Positions 10,642 through 19,949 of a stretch of DNA of 64,000 bases are shown one piece after another. The number at the start of each line of letters is the position of its first letter. The stretch's first letter is position 1. Source of the DNA: Acinetobacter lwoffii (GTDB lineage: Bacteria > Pseudomonadota > Gammaproteobacteria > Pseudomonadales > Moraxellaceae); assembly GCF_024129355.1 (NCBI RefSeq), contig NZ_JAMXXP010000004.1:62001-126000 (forward strand). The letters run 5' to 3'. The notes beneath the pieces were generated by a model that saw only the letters and a program-made list of their open reading frames with translations, ran no database searches and was not told the DNA's origin. A program made the position numbers and the translations under genes.

Positions 10642-10660
10642 GTAGATAACGATCTGATCA

Positions 10661-10694
10661 ATGCCCATTTCACACCCTGAAATGGGCATTTTTT
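10661..10694 (+). terminator. Terminator of the CrbS-like kinase gene
   Basis: ATGCCCATTTC arm pairs perfectly with GAAATGGGCAT across a short loop, followed by a run of T. Confidence 0.9.
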
Positions 10695-11050
10695 ATACTC
10701 AACTGCCACATAAACTTACCTAGCTTGCATAAAATTTATTCTAATGTGCTAAAAGCAGCAAATATGCCGAAAATACAGCTGAATAAATTGACCAAAATGC
10801 TCATTTTTTAATTCACTATGGCAAAAACTGACGAATGTATTAATGTACATGTGTACACTTAGTTACAATTAATTATCTTATTGTTTTTAATAAAAATTAA
10901 AGAGTAATTTTCCACTACTATAACTTTAGTCGTATTTTTATCCCTTGTACTTGGCTCTAAAAATAGAGGAATAAGAAACGATCAGTTCCCATCTCATGCA
11001 GCCTTAATTTTTTGGTCGCTGATCTATTTCTGCATATCGGAGTTCTTCAC
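10695..11050. other. AT-rich intergenic region
   Basis: No gene seen. It contains a palindrome TGTACA-TG-TGTACA at 10844-10857 that could be an operator for the downstream gene. No clear terminator or hairpin otherwise. Confidence 0.4.
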
Positions 11051-11812
11051 ATGAACATAGATCAAAACCATGGCCTGAATCAGACCCAGCAGTTTCACCG
11101 TCAATATGGCGCCAATGCCTTATTGCCAAGCATTGACTGGGCACAGATCTTTAAATACAGCAAGCTGAATGATGCCCAGTATCAGGCACTGGAAACGCTG
11201 TATCAGAGTGCAGTCCCTCTGGCACTGCAAGTCTTTGATGAATTACATTTTGATGTCTTTGAACCTTATGCCTACAAGCCGCAAGGTCTGGGTCTATTTG
11301 AAAAGATTGCTGAACAGGAAGACAAGCTGATTCAGTCTTTAGAAGCTGAAACAGAGGATCTTCCGGCAAAGACCCGTCATCAGATCTGGAGCATGTTGCT
11401 GCGTGGTGGCGCGGTACTGGTCTTTAAGGCCTGGCTGGGTAAAGTCAAAAATGAAGAAGATTGTCTGGACACCAGCCAGTTTGATGAGCTGTCTGATCTG
11501 TTATTTATCAAAACCTGCCCACATGAACTGGCACAACGTTTACATGTCGATCCGAATACGCGCGACGAACATGTCTTCCTGATGTATGACAATGAAGTTT
11601 ATCTGGATCGTTTTAACAGTCTGGAAACTGCAGCACTATTTGTCGATCTCGGTGTTTATGATGCGACTTTCCTGAGTCTGCGTGATGATCGCGTGGCGGA
11701 ATATCTGAAATCGAAAGGTTATGTCACCGAAGAGCAGATTGACGAATTGCAATGTGCCTTAAATCCATTGTTTTGTGATGATTTCACCCGCAAGCAGGAT
11801 TATATCGCCTAG
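11051..11812 (+). CDS. Conserved-looking hypothetical protein
   Basis: A 253-residue soluble protein that I do not recognise. It has no signal peptide, membrane segment or nucleotide-binding motif that I can see, and is acidic and mostly helical. Its C-terminal half resembles a helical adaptor more than an enzyme. ATG 11051 follows CGGAG at 8-nt spacing; an upstream in-frame TTG at 11012 lacks a good ribosome site. It stands alone, with its own 5' region, and converges on the CrbR-like regulator gene across a shared terminator. Codon use matches the neighbours, so it is probably a genuine native gene. Confidence 0.7.
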   Translation: MNIDQNHGLNQTQQFHRQYGANALLPSIDWAQIFKYSKLNDAQYQALETLYQSAVPLALQVFDELHFDVFEPYAYKPQGLGLFEKIAEQEDKLIQSLEAETEDLPAKTRHQIWSMLLRGGAVLVFKAWLGKVKNEEDCLDTSQFDELSDLLFIKTCPHELAQRLHVDPNTRDEHVFLMYDNEVYLDRFNSLETAALFVDLGVYDATFLSLRDDRVAEYLKSKGYVTEEQIDELQCALNPLFCDDFTRKQDYIA

Positions 11813-11854
11813 CTGATTCAGGCCTTTGCACTCAATTTTTCAGATTTCACCCAT

Positions 11855-11882
11855 AAAAAAAGACCTCCAAGGAGGTCTTTTT
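11855..11882. terminator. Bidirectional terminator
   Basis: AGACCTCC-AA-GGAGGTCT stem flanked by A-run and T-run, between the convergent hypothetical gene and the response-regulator gene. Confidence 0.9.
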
Positions 11883-11901
11883 CAATTCGGCTATGCAGAA
11901 C

Positions 11902-12552
11902 TTACATTTTGCGGTCTTCAATATTCAGTGCATTAATGGCCAATACCGCTTGTGTCCGGTTTTGTACTCCGAGTTTACGGAAGATTGCCGTCACATGCGC
12001 TTTAATCGTCGCTTCTGACACATCCAGTTCATAAGCGATCTGCTTGTTTAATAAACCTTCAGCCACCATCATCAATACCCGGAACTGTTGCGGCGTCAAA
12101 GACTGGATCCGTTCTGCCAAAGCCGTTTCATCGGCAGCACGCGGATCAAAATTCATATTGGCTGGCAGATTTGGTGGTAACCAGATTTCACCTTCCAGCA
12201 CTTCACGAATCGCTTCACCGATATGGCTTGGGTGAGCAGATTTAGGAATATAGCCCATCGCACCATGCGCGATCGCACGCTGGATGATGCTGACTTCTTC
12301 ATGTGCAGACACAACAATAATCGGTAAAGACGGATACTGTGCGCGGACATGCACCAGGGCAGAAAAGCCGGAAGCGCCCGGCAGGTTTAAATCCAGCAGC
12401 ACAAGATCAGGCTCAGGGCCATTTTCTAGACGTTCATAAAATTCATTGACTGCCGCAGTTTCATGAATCTGGGCTTGTGGCAGGCTATAACGTACAGCTT
12501 GAATCAAGGCATGACGAAATAGTGGATGATCATCAACGATTAAAATATTCAT
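11902..12552 (-). CDS. LuxR/NarL-family response regulator, CrbR/ErdR-like
   Basis: A 216-residue DNA-binding response regulator. The N-terminal receiver has the acidic pair Asp7-Asp8 and phospho-acceptor Asp54 in LVLLDLNLPG. The C-terminal LuxR-type helix-turn-helix spans about residues 148-205 (LTPQQFRVLMMVAEG, then NKQIAYELDVSEATIKAHV). It is the only response regulator near the CrbS-like kinase and lies 5 kb from acs, so it is the likely partner that activates acs and yjcH-actP. ATG 12552 is the family-like start, though its ribosome site is weak. GacA has the same fold, so a distant GacA role cannot be excluded by eye, but the context fits CrbR better. Confidence 0.8.
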   Translation of the reverse strand: MNILIVDDHPLFRHALIQAVRYSLPQAQIHETAAVNEFYERLENGPEPDLVLLDLNLPGASGFSALVHVRAQYPSLPIIVVSAHEEVSIIQRAIAHGAMGYIPKSAHPSHIGEAIREVLEGEIWLPPNLPANMNFDPRAADETALAERIQSLTPQQFRVLMMVAEGLLNKQIAYELDVSEATIKAHVTAIFRKLGVQNRTQAVLAINALNIEDRKM

Positions 12553-12929
12553 AGGCAACGTGAGAGAGATCTTGGCACGGTAGCCCCTATTCTAACCACA
12601 CAACCCAGTTAAGGATATGCAAGACACTACAATTTTTAAAATAATATGCAGTTTTTCTTCAAAATTGCCCATTTTTGCACTATTGCAATAATTGTTTAAT
12701 TCTCATCACTTTTTTATATATCACTTATTCCTTACTAAAAAAGCTTATCTCTATTCAATATAAATATAAAAATCATTCACTTATCCACAAAACCCTCCTT
12801 AAAAATCAGGCCTTTGTCGTATATCGCAAAATCAGATAACTTTTCAGCTTTTCGTTATTTTACAGCCCTTCGCTGAATGAGGATTAATAGGGTCATTCCG
12901 AGATTACCCCTATTTTTCAGGTTCTAAAT
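12553..12929. other. Divergent intergenic region between the regulator and the sulfur operon
   Basis: About 377 bp of AT-rich DNA with no gene. Near the sulfur operon there is an imperfect inverted repeat, AATAGGGT (12886-12893) and ACCCCTATT (12906-12914), 16 nt before the ATG, which could be an operator. I see no convincing sigma-54 -24/-12 element. Confidence 0.4.
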
Positions 12930-13664
12930 ATGTCTAATTTTAATGCGCAAAAACCCTTAAATATTGTGGCCGTATCTGGCGGTTTAAATCATCCTTCAAA
13001 AACCGAAGCCTTGGTTCAGGCCATTCTGGATGAGCTGGGTGAAGCGACACCGATCAATGTGCATTTCATTAAATTTAGCGAAATTGGTTCGCTCTTGGGC
13101 GGTGCAATTTACCGCAATCAGTTGCCACAACGTGTTCAGGATGACCTGGCAGCAGTAGAAGCCGCAGATGCGCTGATTGTGGGCACTCCTGTGTACCGCG
13201 CTTCATTTACCGGCCTGTTCAAGCATTTCTTTGACTTTGTCGAGCAAACGGCGCTGGTCGATGTTCCGGTATTACTGGCAGCTTCTGGTGGCAGTGACCG
13301 TCATGCGCTGGTGCTTGAACATCAACTGCGTCCTTTATTCAGCTTCTTTCAGGCACAGACTTTACCGATTGGGGTCTATGCCACCGACCGCGATTTCACC
13401 CCTGAATATACCATTCACAGTGAATTGCTCCGCGACAGGATTACCCTGGCTGTGGCGCGTGCATTGCCGATTCTGGAATGGGCACCAGCCAAGGGACAAC
13501 GTGCTGAAGTCATCAAAGAAAAAACCATTCAGGCGAGTCAAAATCTAGGCATTAACAAGCAAATTGAACAAGAAGAAGTGCTGCCTTCAGCAGCCGTGCC
13601 GAGCCTGGATGCCGCAGAATCGCGCTTACACAGCAAGAAAGCACCAAAGACTCAAGTGGCTTGA
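12930..13664 (+). CDS. NADPH-dependent FMN reductase, MsuE/SsuE-like
   Basis: A 244-residue flavodoxin-fold reductase expected to supply FMNH2 to the monooxygenase encoded next. Residues 10-190 carry the family pattern: a phosphate-binding start (VAVSGGLNHPSKTEALV), the GTPVYRASFTGLFKHFFDF block near residue 88, and LLAASGGSDRHALVLEHQLRPL. The C-terminal 50 residues are extra and low in complexity. The start at 12930 fits the family, with AGG about 10 nt upstream. The monooxygenase gene begins 26 nt after the stop codon, so this is a two-gene sulfur-scavenging operon. Confidence 0.85.
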   Translation: MSNFNAQKPLNIVAVSGGLNHPSKTEALVQAILDELGEATPINVHFIKFSEIGSLLGGAIYRNQLPQRVQDDLAAVEAADALIVGTPVYRASFTGLFKHFFDFVEQTALVDVPVLLAASGGSDRHALVLEHQLRPLFSFFQAQTLPIGVYATDRDFTPEYTIHSELLRDRITLAVARALPILEWAPAKGQRAEVIKEKTIQASQNLGINKQIEQEEVLPSAAVPSLDAAESRLHSKKAPKTQVA

Positions 13665-13690
13665 ACAGAGCATTGCAGAGGGTGATGAAT

Positions 13691-14803
13691 ATGTCGAATG
13701 ATAAAAATATCGTATTTGCCTATTGGGTGCCGAATGTCAGCGGTGGCTTGGTGGTCAGTAACATCGAGCAGCGCACTGACTGGAGTTATGACTATAACGT
13801 GTGTCTGGCACAAACCGCTGAACAGGCAGGCTTCGACTATGCTCTGACCCAGATCCGTTTTACCGCCGGCTATAATGCAGAAAACCAGCATGAATCCGTC
13901 AGCTTCAGTCATGGCATTCTGGCCAAAACAGAACGCCTGAAAGTCATTGCTGCGATTCTGCCGGGTCCATGGAAGCCAGCACTGGCTGCCAAACAACTGG
14001 CAACGATTGACCATCTGAGCAATGGCCGGATCGCGATCAATGTGGTCAGTGGCTGGTTCCGTGGTGAGTTTGATGCGATTGGTGAAGAATGGCCGGAACA
14101 TGACGAGCGTTATGCCCGTTCGGAAGAGTTTATCCGTAGCCTGAAAGGGGTCTGGATCCAGAACAACTTTAATTTTGACGGTAAATATTATCAATTTAAA
14201 GACTATACCTTGAGTCCGAAACCACTACAAAAACCGCATATTGAAATCTTTCAGGGCGGCAGTTCCCGGGCAGCACGTGATATGGCATCCCGTGTATCTG
14301 ACTGGTACTTTACCAATGGCAATACCCCGGAAGAACTGAAAAAACAGATCGATGATATTCGTGAAAAAGCCAAGGCCAACAACCACTCGGTGAAAATTGG
14401 TGTAAATGCCTTTGTGATTGCACGGGATAGCGAAGAAGAAGCCCAGGCCGTATTGCAGGAAATTATTAGCAAGGCCAATGTGCAGGCAGTGAAATCTTTT
14501 GGTGAAGCGACCCGTGAAGCCGGCGCAGCAAGTCAGGAAGGTGAAGGCAACTGGGCCAAATCCACCTTTGAAGATCTGGTGCAATACAATGACGGGTTCC
14601 GCACCAATCTGATCGGGACACCGCAGCAGATTGCTGAACGGATTATCGAGCTGAAAAAAGTGGGCGTTGATCTGATTCTGTCAGGCTTCCTGCACTTTAT
14701 TGAAGAGGTTGAATATTTTGGCCAGAAGGTGCTGCCTTTGGTCCGTGAGCTTGAAGCACAACAGGCAACACCTGTGCAGCAAGAAGAAGCTGAGCCCGTA
14801 TAA
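13691..14803 (+). CDS. sfnG: FMNH2-dependent dimethylsulfone monooxygenase SfnG
   Basis: A 370-residue luciferase-like (LLM) flavin monooxygenase. In characterised pseudomonads SfnG converts dimethylsulfone to methanesulfinate as part of sulfur scavenging. Diagnostic stretches include FAYWVPNVSGGLVVS at the N-terminus, the TRF-like QIRFTAGYNAE segment, INVVSGWFRGEF near residue 118 and IEIFQGGSSRAARDMAS near 185. ATG 13691 follows GAGG at about 9 nt; ATG 13685 is an equally legal start two codons earlier. The upstream FMN reductase would feed it FMNH2. A terminator follows at 14833. Confidence 0.9.
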   Translation: MSNDKNIVFAYWVPNVSGGLVVSNIEQRTDWSYDYNVCLAQTAEQAGFDYALTQIRFTAGYNAENQHESVSFSHGILAKTERLKVIAAILPGPWKPALAAKQLATIDHLSNGRIAINVVSGWFRGEFDAIGEEWPEHDERYARSEEFIRSLKGVWIQNNFNFDGKYYQFKDYTLSPKPLQKPHIEIFQGGSSRAARDMASRVSDWYFTNGNTPEELKKQIDDIREKAKANNHSVKIGVNAFVIARDSEEEAQAVLQEIISKANVQAVKSFGEATREAGAASQEGEGNWAKSTFEDLVQYNDGFRTNLIGTPQQIAERIIELKKVGVDLILSGFLHFIEEVEYFGQKVLPLVRELEAQQATPVQQEEAEPV

Positions 14804-14832
14804 TCATTCCAATAAATCTCAGCAGACTCACT

Positions 14833-14868
14833 CCCTCCCTCAAGGCTCGGCTTGGGGGATTTTTTTAT
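14833..14868 (+). terminator. Terminator of the FMN reductase-sfnG operon
   Basis: CCCTCAAG and CTTGGGGG arms around GCTCGG, followed by a T-run. Confidence 0.75.
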
Positions 14869-14950
14869 GTGATAAAATTGTTGTCTGGCTAGGTTTGAGA
14901 CCAGCAATTCCTTAAAATTCTGCACTAACGACTTTCCAAGAATTTTAATA

Positions 14951-16360
14951 ATGCAACTGATCTGGTTTCGTCAAGACCTCCGCATTCATGATCATGCCGC
15001 GCTCTGGCATGCCACGCAGCAAGGACCCTGTTTTGCTCTCGTGGTTCTCTCTCCCGAACAATGGAAACTGCATCAGGATGCCCGGATTAAAATCGATTTT
15101 TATCTGCGCCGCCTCAGCATCTTAAAGCAGCAGTTAACGCAGCTGAATATTCCATTAATCATTTTAAATATTCCCTTATGGCAAGACCTGCCTGCCGAAA
15201 TGCGAAGCCTGTGCCAAAAACTGCAGATTGATACGCTACATGCCAATATTGAAGTGGGCGTGAATGAACTGCAACGTGATGCACAGGTACAGCAGATGCT
15301 GGAACAGCAGCAGATCCGGGTCGAGCTGTATCATGATCGCAGCCTGTTTCCACTAACCAGTATCCGCAATCAGTCCAATCAACCCTATCAGGTCTATAGC
15401 GCATTCAAGAAAAAATGCTATGAGCGACTGATTCAGAATATACCGGGCTGCTATCCTGCCATTCAGCCTCAAGATCCGTTTGAATTACCAGACCAGCTGA
15501 CCAGTTTTGATCTGCAAAAATTTGCGGCTGATTATTCTGTCGATCATGCTGCCCAGCTCTGGCCTGCAAAAGATCAAGCTGCCTTTGAGCTGCTCGATGA
15601 TTTTATCGGGGAGAAAATGGCTCACTATAAAACTGAGCGAGATCTACCTGCAGTCGATGGTACCAGCCGCCTGTCACCATATCTGAATATCGGTATTCTC
15701 TCGATCCGTCAATGTATGCAGACCCTGTTTAAGGACGGATATTTCCAGATTGATAATATCGGTCAGCAGACTTGGCTAGATGAACTGCTCTGGCGCGAAT
15801 TTTATCTGCATACCCTGTTTGATTTTCCCCGTGTATCCAGACATCGGCCTTTTAAGGAAAATACCGATAAAATCCAGTGGCGCAATGCACCAGATGATTT
15901 GGCTGCCTGGCAACAAGGACAAACCGGGATTCCGATTGTCGATGCTGGCATGCGGCAAATGCGAGCCATTGGCTGGATGCATAACCGGGTACGCATGATT
16001 ACTGCAATGTTCCTGTGTAAAAACCTGCTGATAGACTGGCGCTTGGGAGAAAGCTGGTTTATGCAGTATCTGATTGATGGTGATCTGGCGGCGAACAATG
16101 GCGGTTGGCAATGGTGTGCTTCGACTGGCATGGATGCCGTACCCTATTTCCGGATTTTTAATCCGGTCAGCCAGTCACAGAAGTTTGATCCGAATGGGGA
16201 TTATATTCGCCGCTGGGTGCCGGAACTGGGGCATCTGGATGCTAAATCTATTCATGAACCCTATGCCAAAAATCCGGATCTTGAACTGGATTATCCAAAA
16301 CCGATCGTGGATTTAAAAGCCTCTCGTGTAAGAGCGATTGAAGCGTTTAAGCAAATTTAA
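14951..16360 (+). CDS. phrB: Deoxyribodipyrimidine photolyase
   Basis: A 469-residue DNA repair enzyme that uses blue light and reduced FAD to split cyclobutane pyrimidine dimers. Residues 1-130 form the antenna-binding Rossmann domain (MQLIWFRQDLRIHDHAAL). The FAD domain carries DGTSRLSPYLNIGILS near 236-251, the DNA-contacting ELLWREFYLHTL near 278 and the class I signature GMRQMRAIGWMHNRVRMITA near 335. The order WxxA..N..R around MDAVPYFRIFNPVSQ completes the FAD site. Length and motifs match CPD class I photolyases. The gene is independent of the sulfur operon and ends at a bidirectional terminator. Confidence 0.92.
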   Translation: MQLIWFRQDLRIHDHAALWHATQQGPCFALVVLSPEQWKLHQDARIKIDFYLRRLSILKQQLTQLNIPLIILNIPLWQDLPAEMRSLCQKLQIDTLHANIEVGVNELQRDAQVQQMLEQQQIRVELYHDRSLFPLTSIRNQSNQPYQVYSAFKKKCYERLIQNIPGCYPAIQPQDPFELPDQLTSFDLQKFAADYSVDHAAQLWPAKDQAAFELLDDFIGEKMAHYKTERDLPAVDGTSRLSPYLNIGILSIRQCMQTLFKDGYFQIDNIGQQTWLDELLWREFYLHTLFDFPRVSRHRPFKENTDKIQWRNAPDDLAAWQQGQTGIPIVDAGMRQMRAIGWMHNRVRMITAMFLCKNLLIDWRLGESWFMQYLIDGDLAANNGGWQWCASTGMDAVPYFRIFNPVSQSQKFDPNGDYIRRWVPELGHLDAKSIHEPYAKNPDLELDYPKPIVDLKASRVRAIEAFKQI

Positions 16361-16382
16361 AACCAAATTTTTCATCCCGAAT

Positions 16383-16417
16383 AAAACAGCCTCCGATAAA
16401 GAGGCTGTTTTATTTTT
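16383..16417. terminator. Bidirectional terminator between phrB and the SfnB-like gene
   Basis: ACAGCCTC and GAGGCTGT arms with a 7-nt loop and flanking A- and T-runs. Confidence 0.85.
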
Positions 16418-16420
16418 AGA

Positions 16421-17602
16421 TCAGGAATAAAAACTCGGATCAGGCATTTTTCCAGTCAGCACCCATTCCCCCACTTCCTGATATTTATAATCGATCGGAT
16501 CATGCAAAGTCTGGGTGCGGACATTGCGCCAGAAACGGTCCAGATTGAGCTTGGCCGTGGTGGCCCGCGCACCCATCACCTGGAAAATATTCTGGGTAAT
16601 ATAGAGAGAGGTATTGGTTGCAGCAATTTTAGCTGTGGCAATGGCAACCGAGACTTCACCGCGCTGTTCGGCACTTAAATCATTCCCAAGCTCCCAGGCT
16701 GCCTGTAAACCCTGAACTGCTTTATCTGCGAGTAAGCGTACACCTTCTAGCTGTACATAGAACTCGGCAAAATGCTTCTGGGTAAAAGGATCATTCACTG
16801 CATCGTCTGCCAGTGATTTGGACCAGGCTTTTTGGGTCTGTACGCCCTGTCTGGCGATTTCAAATGCTCCTTCTGCCACGCCCAAAAACAGATGCACGAA
16901 AATCAGCTGGGCAATCAAAGGCCGTAGACTGGAATACGGCGTACTCAGTGGACCTGGATTTAACAGCAATTCATCTTCATGAATGTTGACCTGCTCAAAA
17001 TGGCTGGTACCACTGTCGGTCTGGCGTTGGCCCATATTGTTCCAGTCACCCAGAAAACTCACACCCTCTCGCTGGGTCGGAATCACACCTATCAGCAATT
17101 TTCCGGCTTCGTTATAGCCCGAACACAACAACATATCTGAATCGATCGAACCCGAGCAGAAGCTTTTATCACCATGGAAAATATATTCGTTTTCTGAAAC
17201 TTTTATGGCTGTGGTACGACGATCCAGTGGATTTAGAGTATTACCCCAAAACAGATTATTTTGGGCAGTCTGTTCAAACCACGCACCATATTGTTCAGGT
17301 TGAGAAAATAATTGAACGGTCGCAATCAGCAAATGGTGAAAGCCGTAGACATGGGCCAATGAACTGTCGACTTGGGCAATGGTCTGAATGGTGCTAAAAA
17401 TAGTCTGCCAATCCGCCTCCTGACCGCCGTACTGCTTTGGAATGGACAGGCCAAGCAAGCCACTCTGGCGAATCAGGTCACGCTCGGCTTTGGGATTCTC
17501 CCCCTGTTTATCCCGCTCTGCTGCAGTCTGGGCAAAAGTTTCAGCCAGTTGCCGGGCAATCTCTAAGGGCGACCGATCGAGATATGATTGTCGTATATTC
17601 AT
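16421..17602 (-). CDS. Acyl-CoA dehydrogenase-fold flavoprotein, SfnB/DszC-like sulfur-acquisition oxidoreductase
   Basis: A 393-residue protein with the three-part acyl-CoA dehydrogenase fold: a helical N-domain with GLLGLSIPKQYGGQEADW near 50, a beta middle domain with HGDKSFCSGSIDSDMLL near 150, and a helical C-domain with QVMGARATTAKLNLDRFWRN near 350. The last motif, and the lack of an acyl-CoA catalytic Glu context, resemble the flavin monooxygenase branch (DszC, SfnB, SfnC), which acts on organosulfur compounds. The nearby sfnG operon supports a sulfur role. ATG 17602 is preferred; ATG 17626 would add eight residues. The actual substrate is unknown. Confidence 0.75.
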   Translation of the reverse strand: MNIRQSYLDRSPLEIARQLAETFAQTAAERDKQGENPKAERDLIRQSGLLGLSIPKQYGGQEADWQTIFSTIQTIAQVDSSLAHVYGFHHLLIATVQLFSQPEQYGAWFEQTAQNNLFWGNTLNPLDRRTTAIKVSENEYIFHGDKSFCSGSIDSDMLLCSGYNEAGKLLIGVIPTQREGVSFLGDWNNMGQRQTDSGTSHFEQVNIHEDELLLNPGPLSTPYSSLRPLIAQLIFVHLFLGVAEGAFEIARQGVQTQKAWSKSLADDAVNDPFTQKHFAEFYVQLEGVRLLADKAVQGLQAAWELGNDLSAEQRGEVSVAIATAKIAATNTSLYITQNIFQVMGARATTAKLNLDRFWRNVRTQTLHDPIDYKYQEVGEWVLTGKMPDPSFYS

Positions 17603-17692
17603 TGTTTTTGGACCTATATTCAGCATGGCTCGAGCTTAGCAGATTGCAGCCTGTCACTATATCCGAAAGCATGCAGAGCTTATTCCCGATAT

Positions 17693-17722
17693 AAAAATAC
17701 CGGCAGGACGCCGGCATTTAAA
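17693..17722 (-). terminator. Terminator of acs
   Basis: GCCGGC-GTCCT-GCCGGT hairpin followed by ATTTTTA on the minus strand, just after acs. Confidence 0.8.
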
Positions 17723-17732
17723 AAGTTTAAAT

Positions 17733-19679
17733 TTAAGCATTATTACGCTGTACTTCTGCAATCAGATGATCCACCACTTGCGGTTCAGCCAGGGTCGAAG
17801 TATCTCCTAGACTGTCCAGCTCATCGGCTGCAATTTTTCGCAAGATCCGACGCATGATTTTGCCGGAACGGGTTTTTGGCAATGCCGGCGCCCAGTGCAA
17901 GGCATCGGGAGTCGCCACTGGCCCGAGAATCTTGCGTACCCAGCTGACCAGTTCCGCACGTAATTGATCTGAACTGGCAACATCAGCCTGCAAGGTCACA
18001 AAGGCACAAATGCCCTGACCTTTAATGTCATGCGGCATACCGACTACAGCGGCTTCAGCCACCGATTCATGCGCCACCAGTGCACTTTCAATTTCTGCAG
18101 TACCTAAGCGGTGTCCAGATACATTCAGGACATCATCGACACGGCCGGTAATCCAGTAATAACCATCTTTATCGCGACGCGCCCCATCTCCGGTAAAATA
18201 AGTACCTGGATAGGTCGAGAAATAAGCTTCAATAAAGCGCTCCGGGTCTCCCCAAATGGTGCGCATCTGACCTGGCCAGGAATCCTTAATCACCAGATTT
18301 CCCTCAGCTTCACCCTCCAGTTCCTTGCCATCGGCATCGACAATAGCCGGTTGTACCCCGAAGAAAGGCCGTGTCGCAGAACCCGGTTTTAAATCAGTCG
18401 CACCCGGCAATGGTGTAATCATGAAACCGCCTGTTTCGGTTTGCCACCAGGTATCGATGACGGGACAGCGGCTTTCACCGACCACGGTGTAGTACCAGTT
18501 CCAGGCTTCCGGATTAATTGGCTCACCGACTGAACCTAAAATTCTCAGGCTACTGCGATCACTTTCCCGCACAAAAGCATCGCCCTCACGCATCATGGCG
18601 CGGATCGCGGTCGGTGCAGTGTAGAGAATGGTGACGTTATGCTTATCGACAATATGTCCGGTACGCGCCCAGCTTGGATATTGCGGTACACCTTCAAACA
18701 TCACAGTGGTGGTCCCATTCGAAAGTGGCCCATACAGCACATAGGAATGTCCAGTGATCCAGCCGACATCTGCGGTACACCAGAACACATCATCCTGCTT
18801 GATATCAAACGCTTCACGGAAGGTGCAATTCACATAGGTCAGATAACCGCCAGTGGTATGCATCACGCCCTTTGGCTTGCCGGTGGAACCTGAGGTATAC
18901 AGGATAAACAGCGGATCTTCGGCATTCATCGGTTCGGGTGGACAGATGTCATTCACTGACATAATTTCCGTGTGATACCACAGATCACGTCCTTCCTGCA
19001 TTTCAATTGGGTTACCGGTGCGGTGTACCACCATTACATTTTGAATCGAGTCTGTACCCGCCAGTTTCAGTGCTTCATCGACATTGGCTTTCAGTGGAAT
19101 GGCCTTACCGCCGCGCATGCCGGAATCCGCAGTAATCACCATTTTCGCCTGACAGTCTTCAATCCGGCTGGCCAAAGAATCTGGCGAGAAACCACCAAAT
19201 ACCACGCAATGCACCGCCCCGATCCGGGCACAGGCCAACATAGCAATCGCAGCTTCAGAAACCATCGGCATATACAGCATGACCCGGTCGCCTTTCTGGA
19301 TGCCATTTTTCTTCAGCACATTGGCAAAACGGCAGGTTTCATCATGCAGCTCGGCAAAGGAAATAATCTTGTGCCGCGAAGGATGATCCCCTTCCCAGAT
19401 GATGGCCGGTTTATAAGGATGTTCTTTCAGGTGCCGATCCAGACAGTTGGCGCTGACATTGAGCTGACCATCGGCAAACCATTCGATTTTAAAATCGTCT
19501 TTGTTAAAGCTGGTATTTTTGACTTGGGTAAAGGGCTTGATCCAGTCCAGACGTTGCGCCTGTTCTGCCCAAAATTTATCTGGCTGTTCTATAGAATATT
19601 GATAACGTTCAAAGTACTGGTCTTCGAGCGTACGTGCTGTTTTTTTAAATTCTTCGGGTACTGGATAGATCTCTTGCAT
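17733..19679 (-). CDS. acs: Acetyl-CoA synthetase
   Basis: A 648-residue AMP-forming enzyme that converts acetate, ATP and CoA to acetyl-CoA, the high-affinity route of acetate use. The adenylate-forming P-loop is [18 protein letters not shown] (about residue 263), the acetyl-pocket region includes [18 protein letters not shown] (about 410), and the C-terminal [17 protein letters not shown] contains the catalytic lysine that is acetylated in homologues. Length equals that of the family. It lies in the same neighbourhood as actP and the CrbS/CrbR-like pair, which in other gammaproteobacteria control acs. It is monocistronic, with 270 bp of divergent upstream DNA. Confidence 0.97.
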   Translation of the reverse strand: MQEIYPVPEEFKKTARTLEDQYFERYQYSIEQPDKFWAEQAQRLDWIKPFTQVKNTSFNKDDFKIEWFADGQLNVSANCLDRHLKEHPYKPAIIWEGDHPSRHKIISFAELHDETCRFANVLKKNGIQKGDRVMLYMPMVSEAAIAMLACARIGAVHCVVFGGFSPDSLASRIEDCQAKMVITADSGMRGGKAIPLKANVDEALKLAGTDSIQNVMVVHRTGNPIEMQEGRDLWYHTEIMSVNDICPPEPMNAEDPLFILYTSGSTGKPKGVMHTTGGYLTYVNCTFREAFDIKQDDVFWCTADVGWITGHSYVLYGPLSNGTTTVMFEGVPQYPSWARTGHIVDKHNVTILYTAPTAIRAMMREGDAFVRESDRSSLRILGSVGEPINPEAWNWYYTVVGESRCPVIDTWWQTETGGFMITPLPGATDLKPGSATRPFFGVQPAIVDADGKELEGEAEGNLVIKDSWPGQMRTIWGDPERFIEAYFSTYPGTYFTGDGARRDKDGYYWITGRVDDVLNVSGHRLGTAEIESALVAHESVAEAAVVGMPHDIKGQGICAFVTLQADVASSDQLRAELVSWVRKILGPVATPDALHWAPALPKTRSGKIMRRILRKIAADELDSLGDTSTLAEPQVVDHLIAEVQRNNA

Positions 19680-19949
19680 AGGTCACTTCCTTGATTTTGT
19701 TCTATCTCATCACGAGAGGTTAATGCTGCGTTGTTGATTGTTTTTTATGCATAATGGCAGTATGGCCTGCTTATTTCGAATCCGGCAATCATGCTTTCGT
19801 CGTAGATTATTTATACAAATTCAATCAAAATAAACCACAACTTACAGTACAAAATCTTCTGCGCAACTGTGTATGATCTGTAGCACAGCCCTTTAAAAAT
19901 AAAATTGATCGCTTGTAGTTATTTCATCTGATTTAGCAGGATACACTTT

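Noticed and set aside
12553..12600. TGGCAC near the regulator start, considered as a sigma-54 -24 element
   Set aside because: The expected TTGC element at the right spacing is absent.
18972..19694. A 240-codon open frame opposite acs
   Set aside because: Antisense shadow of acs with no supporting motif.
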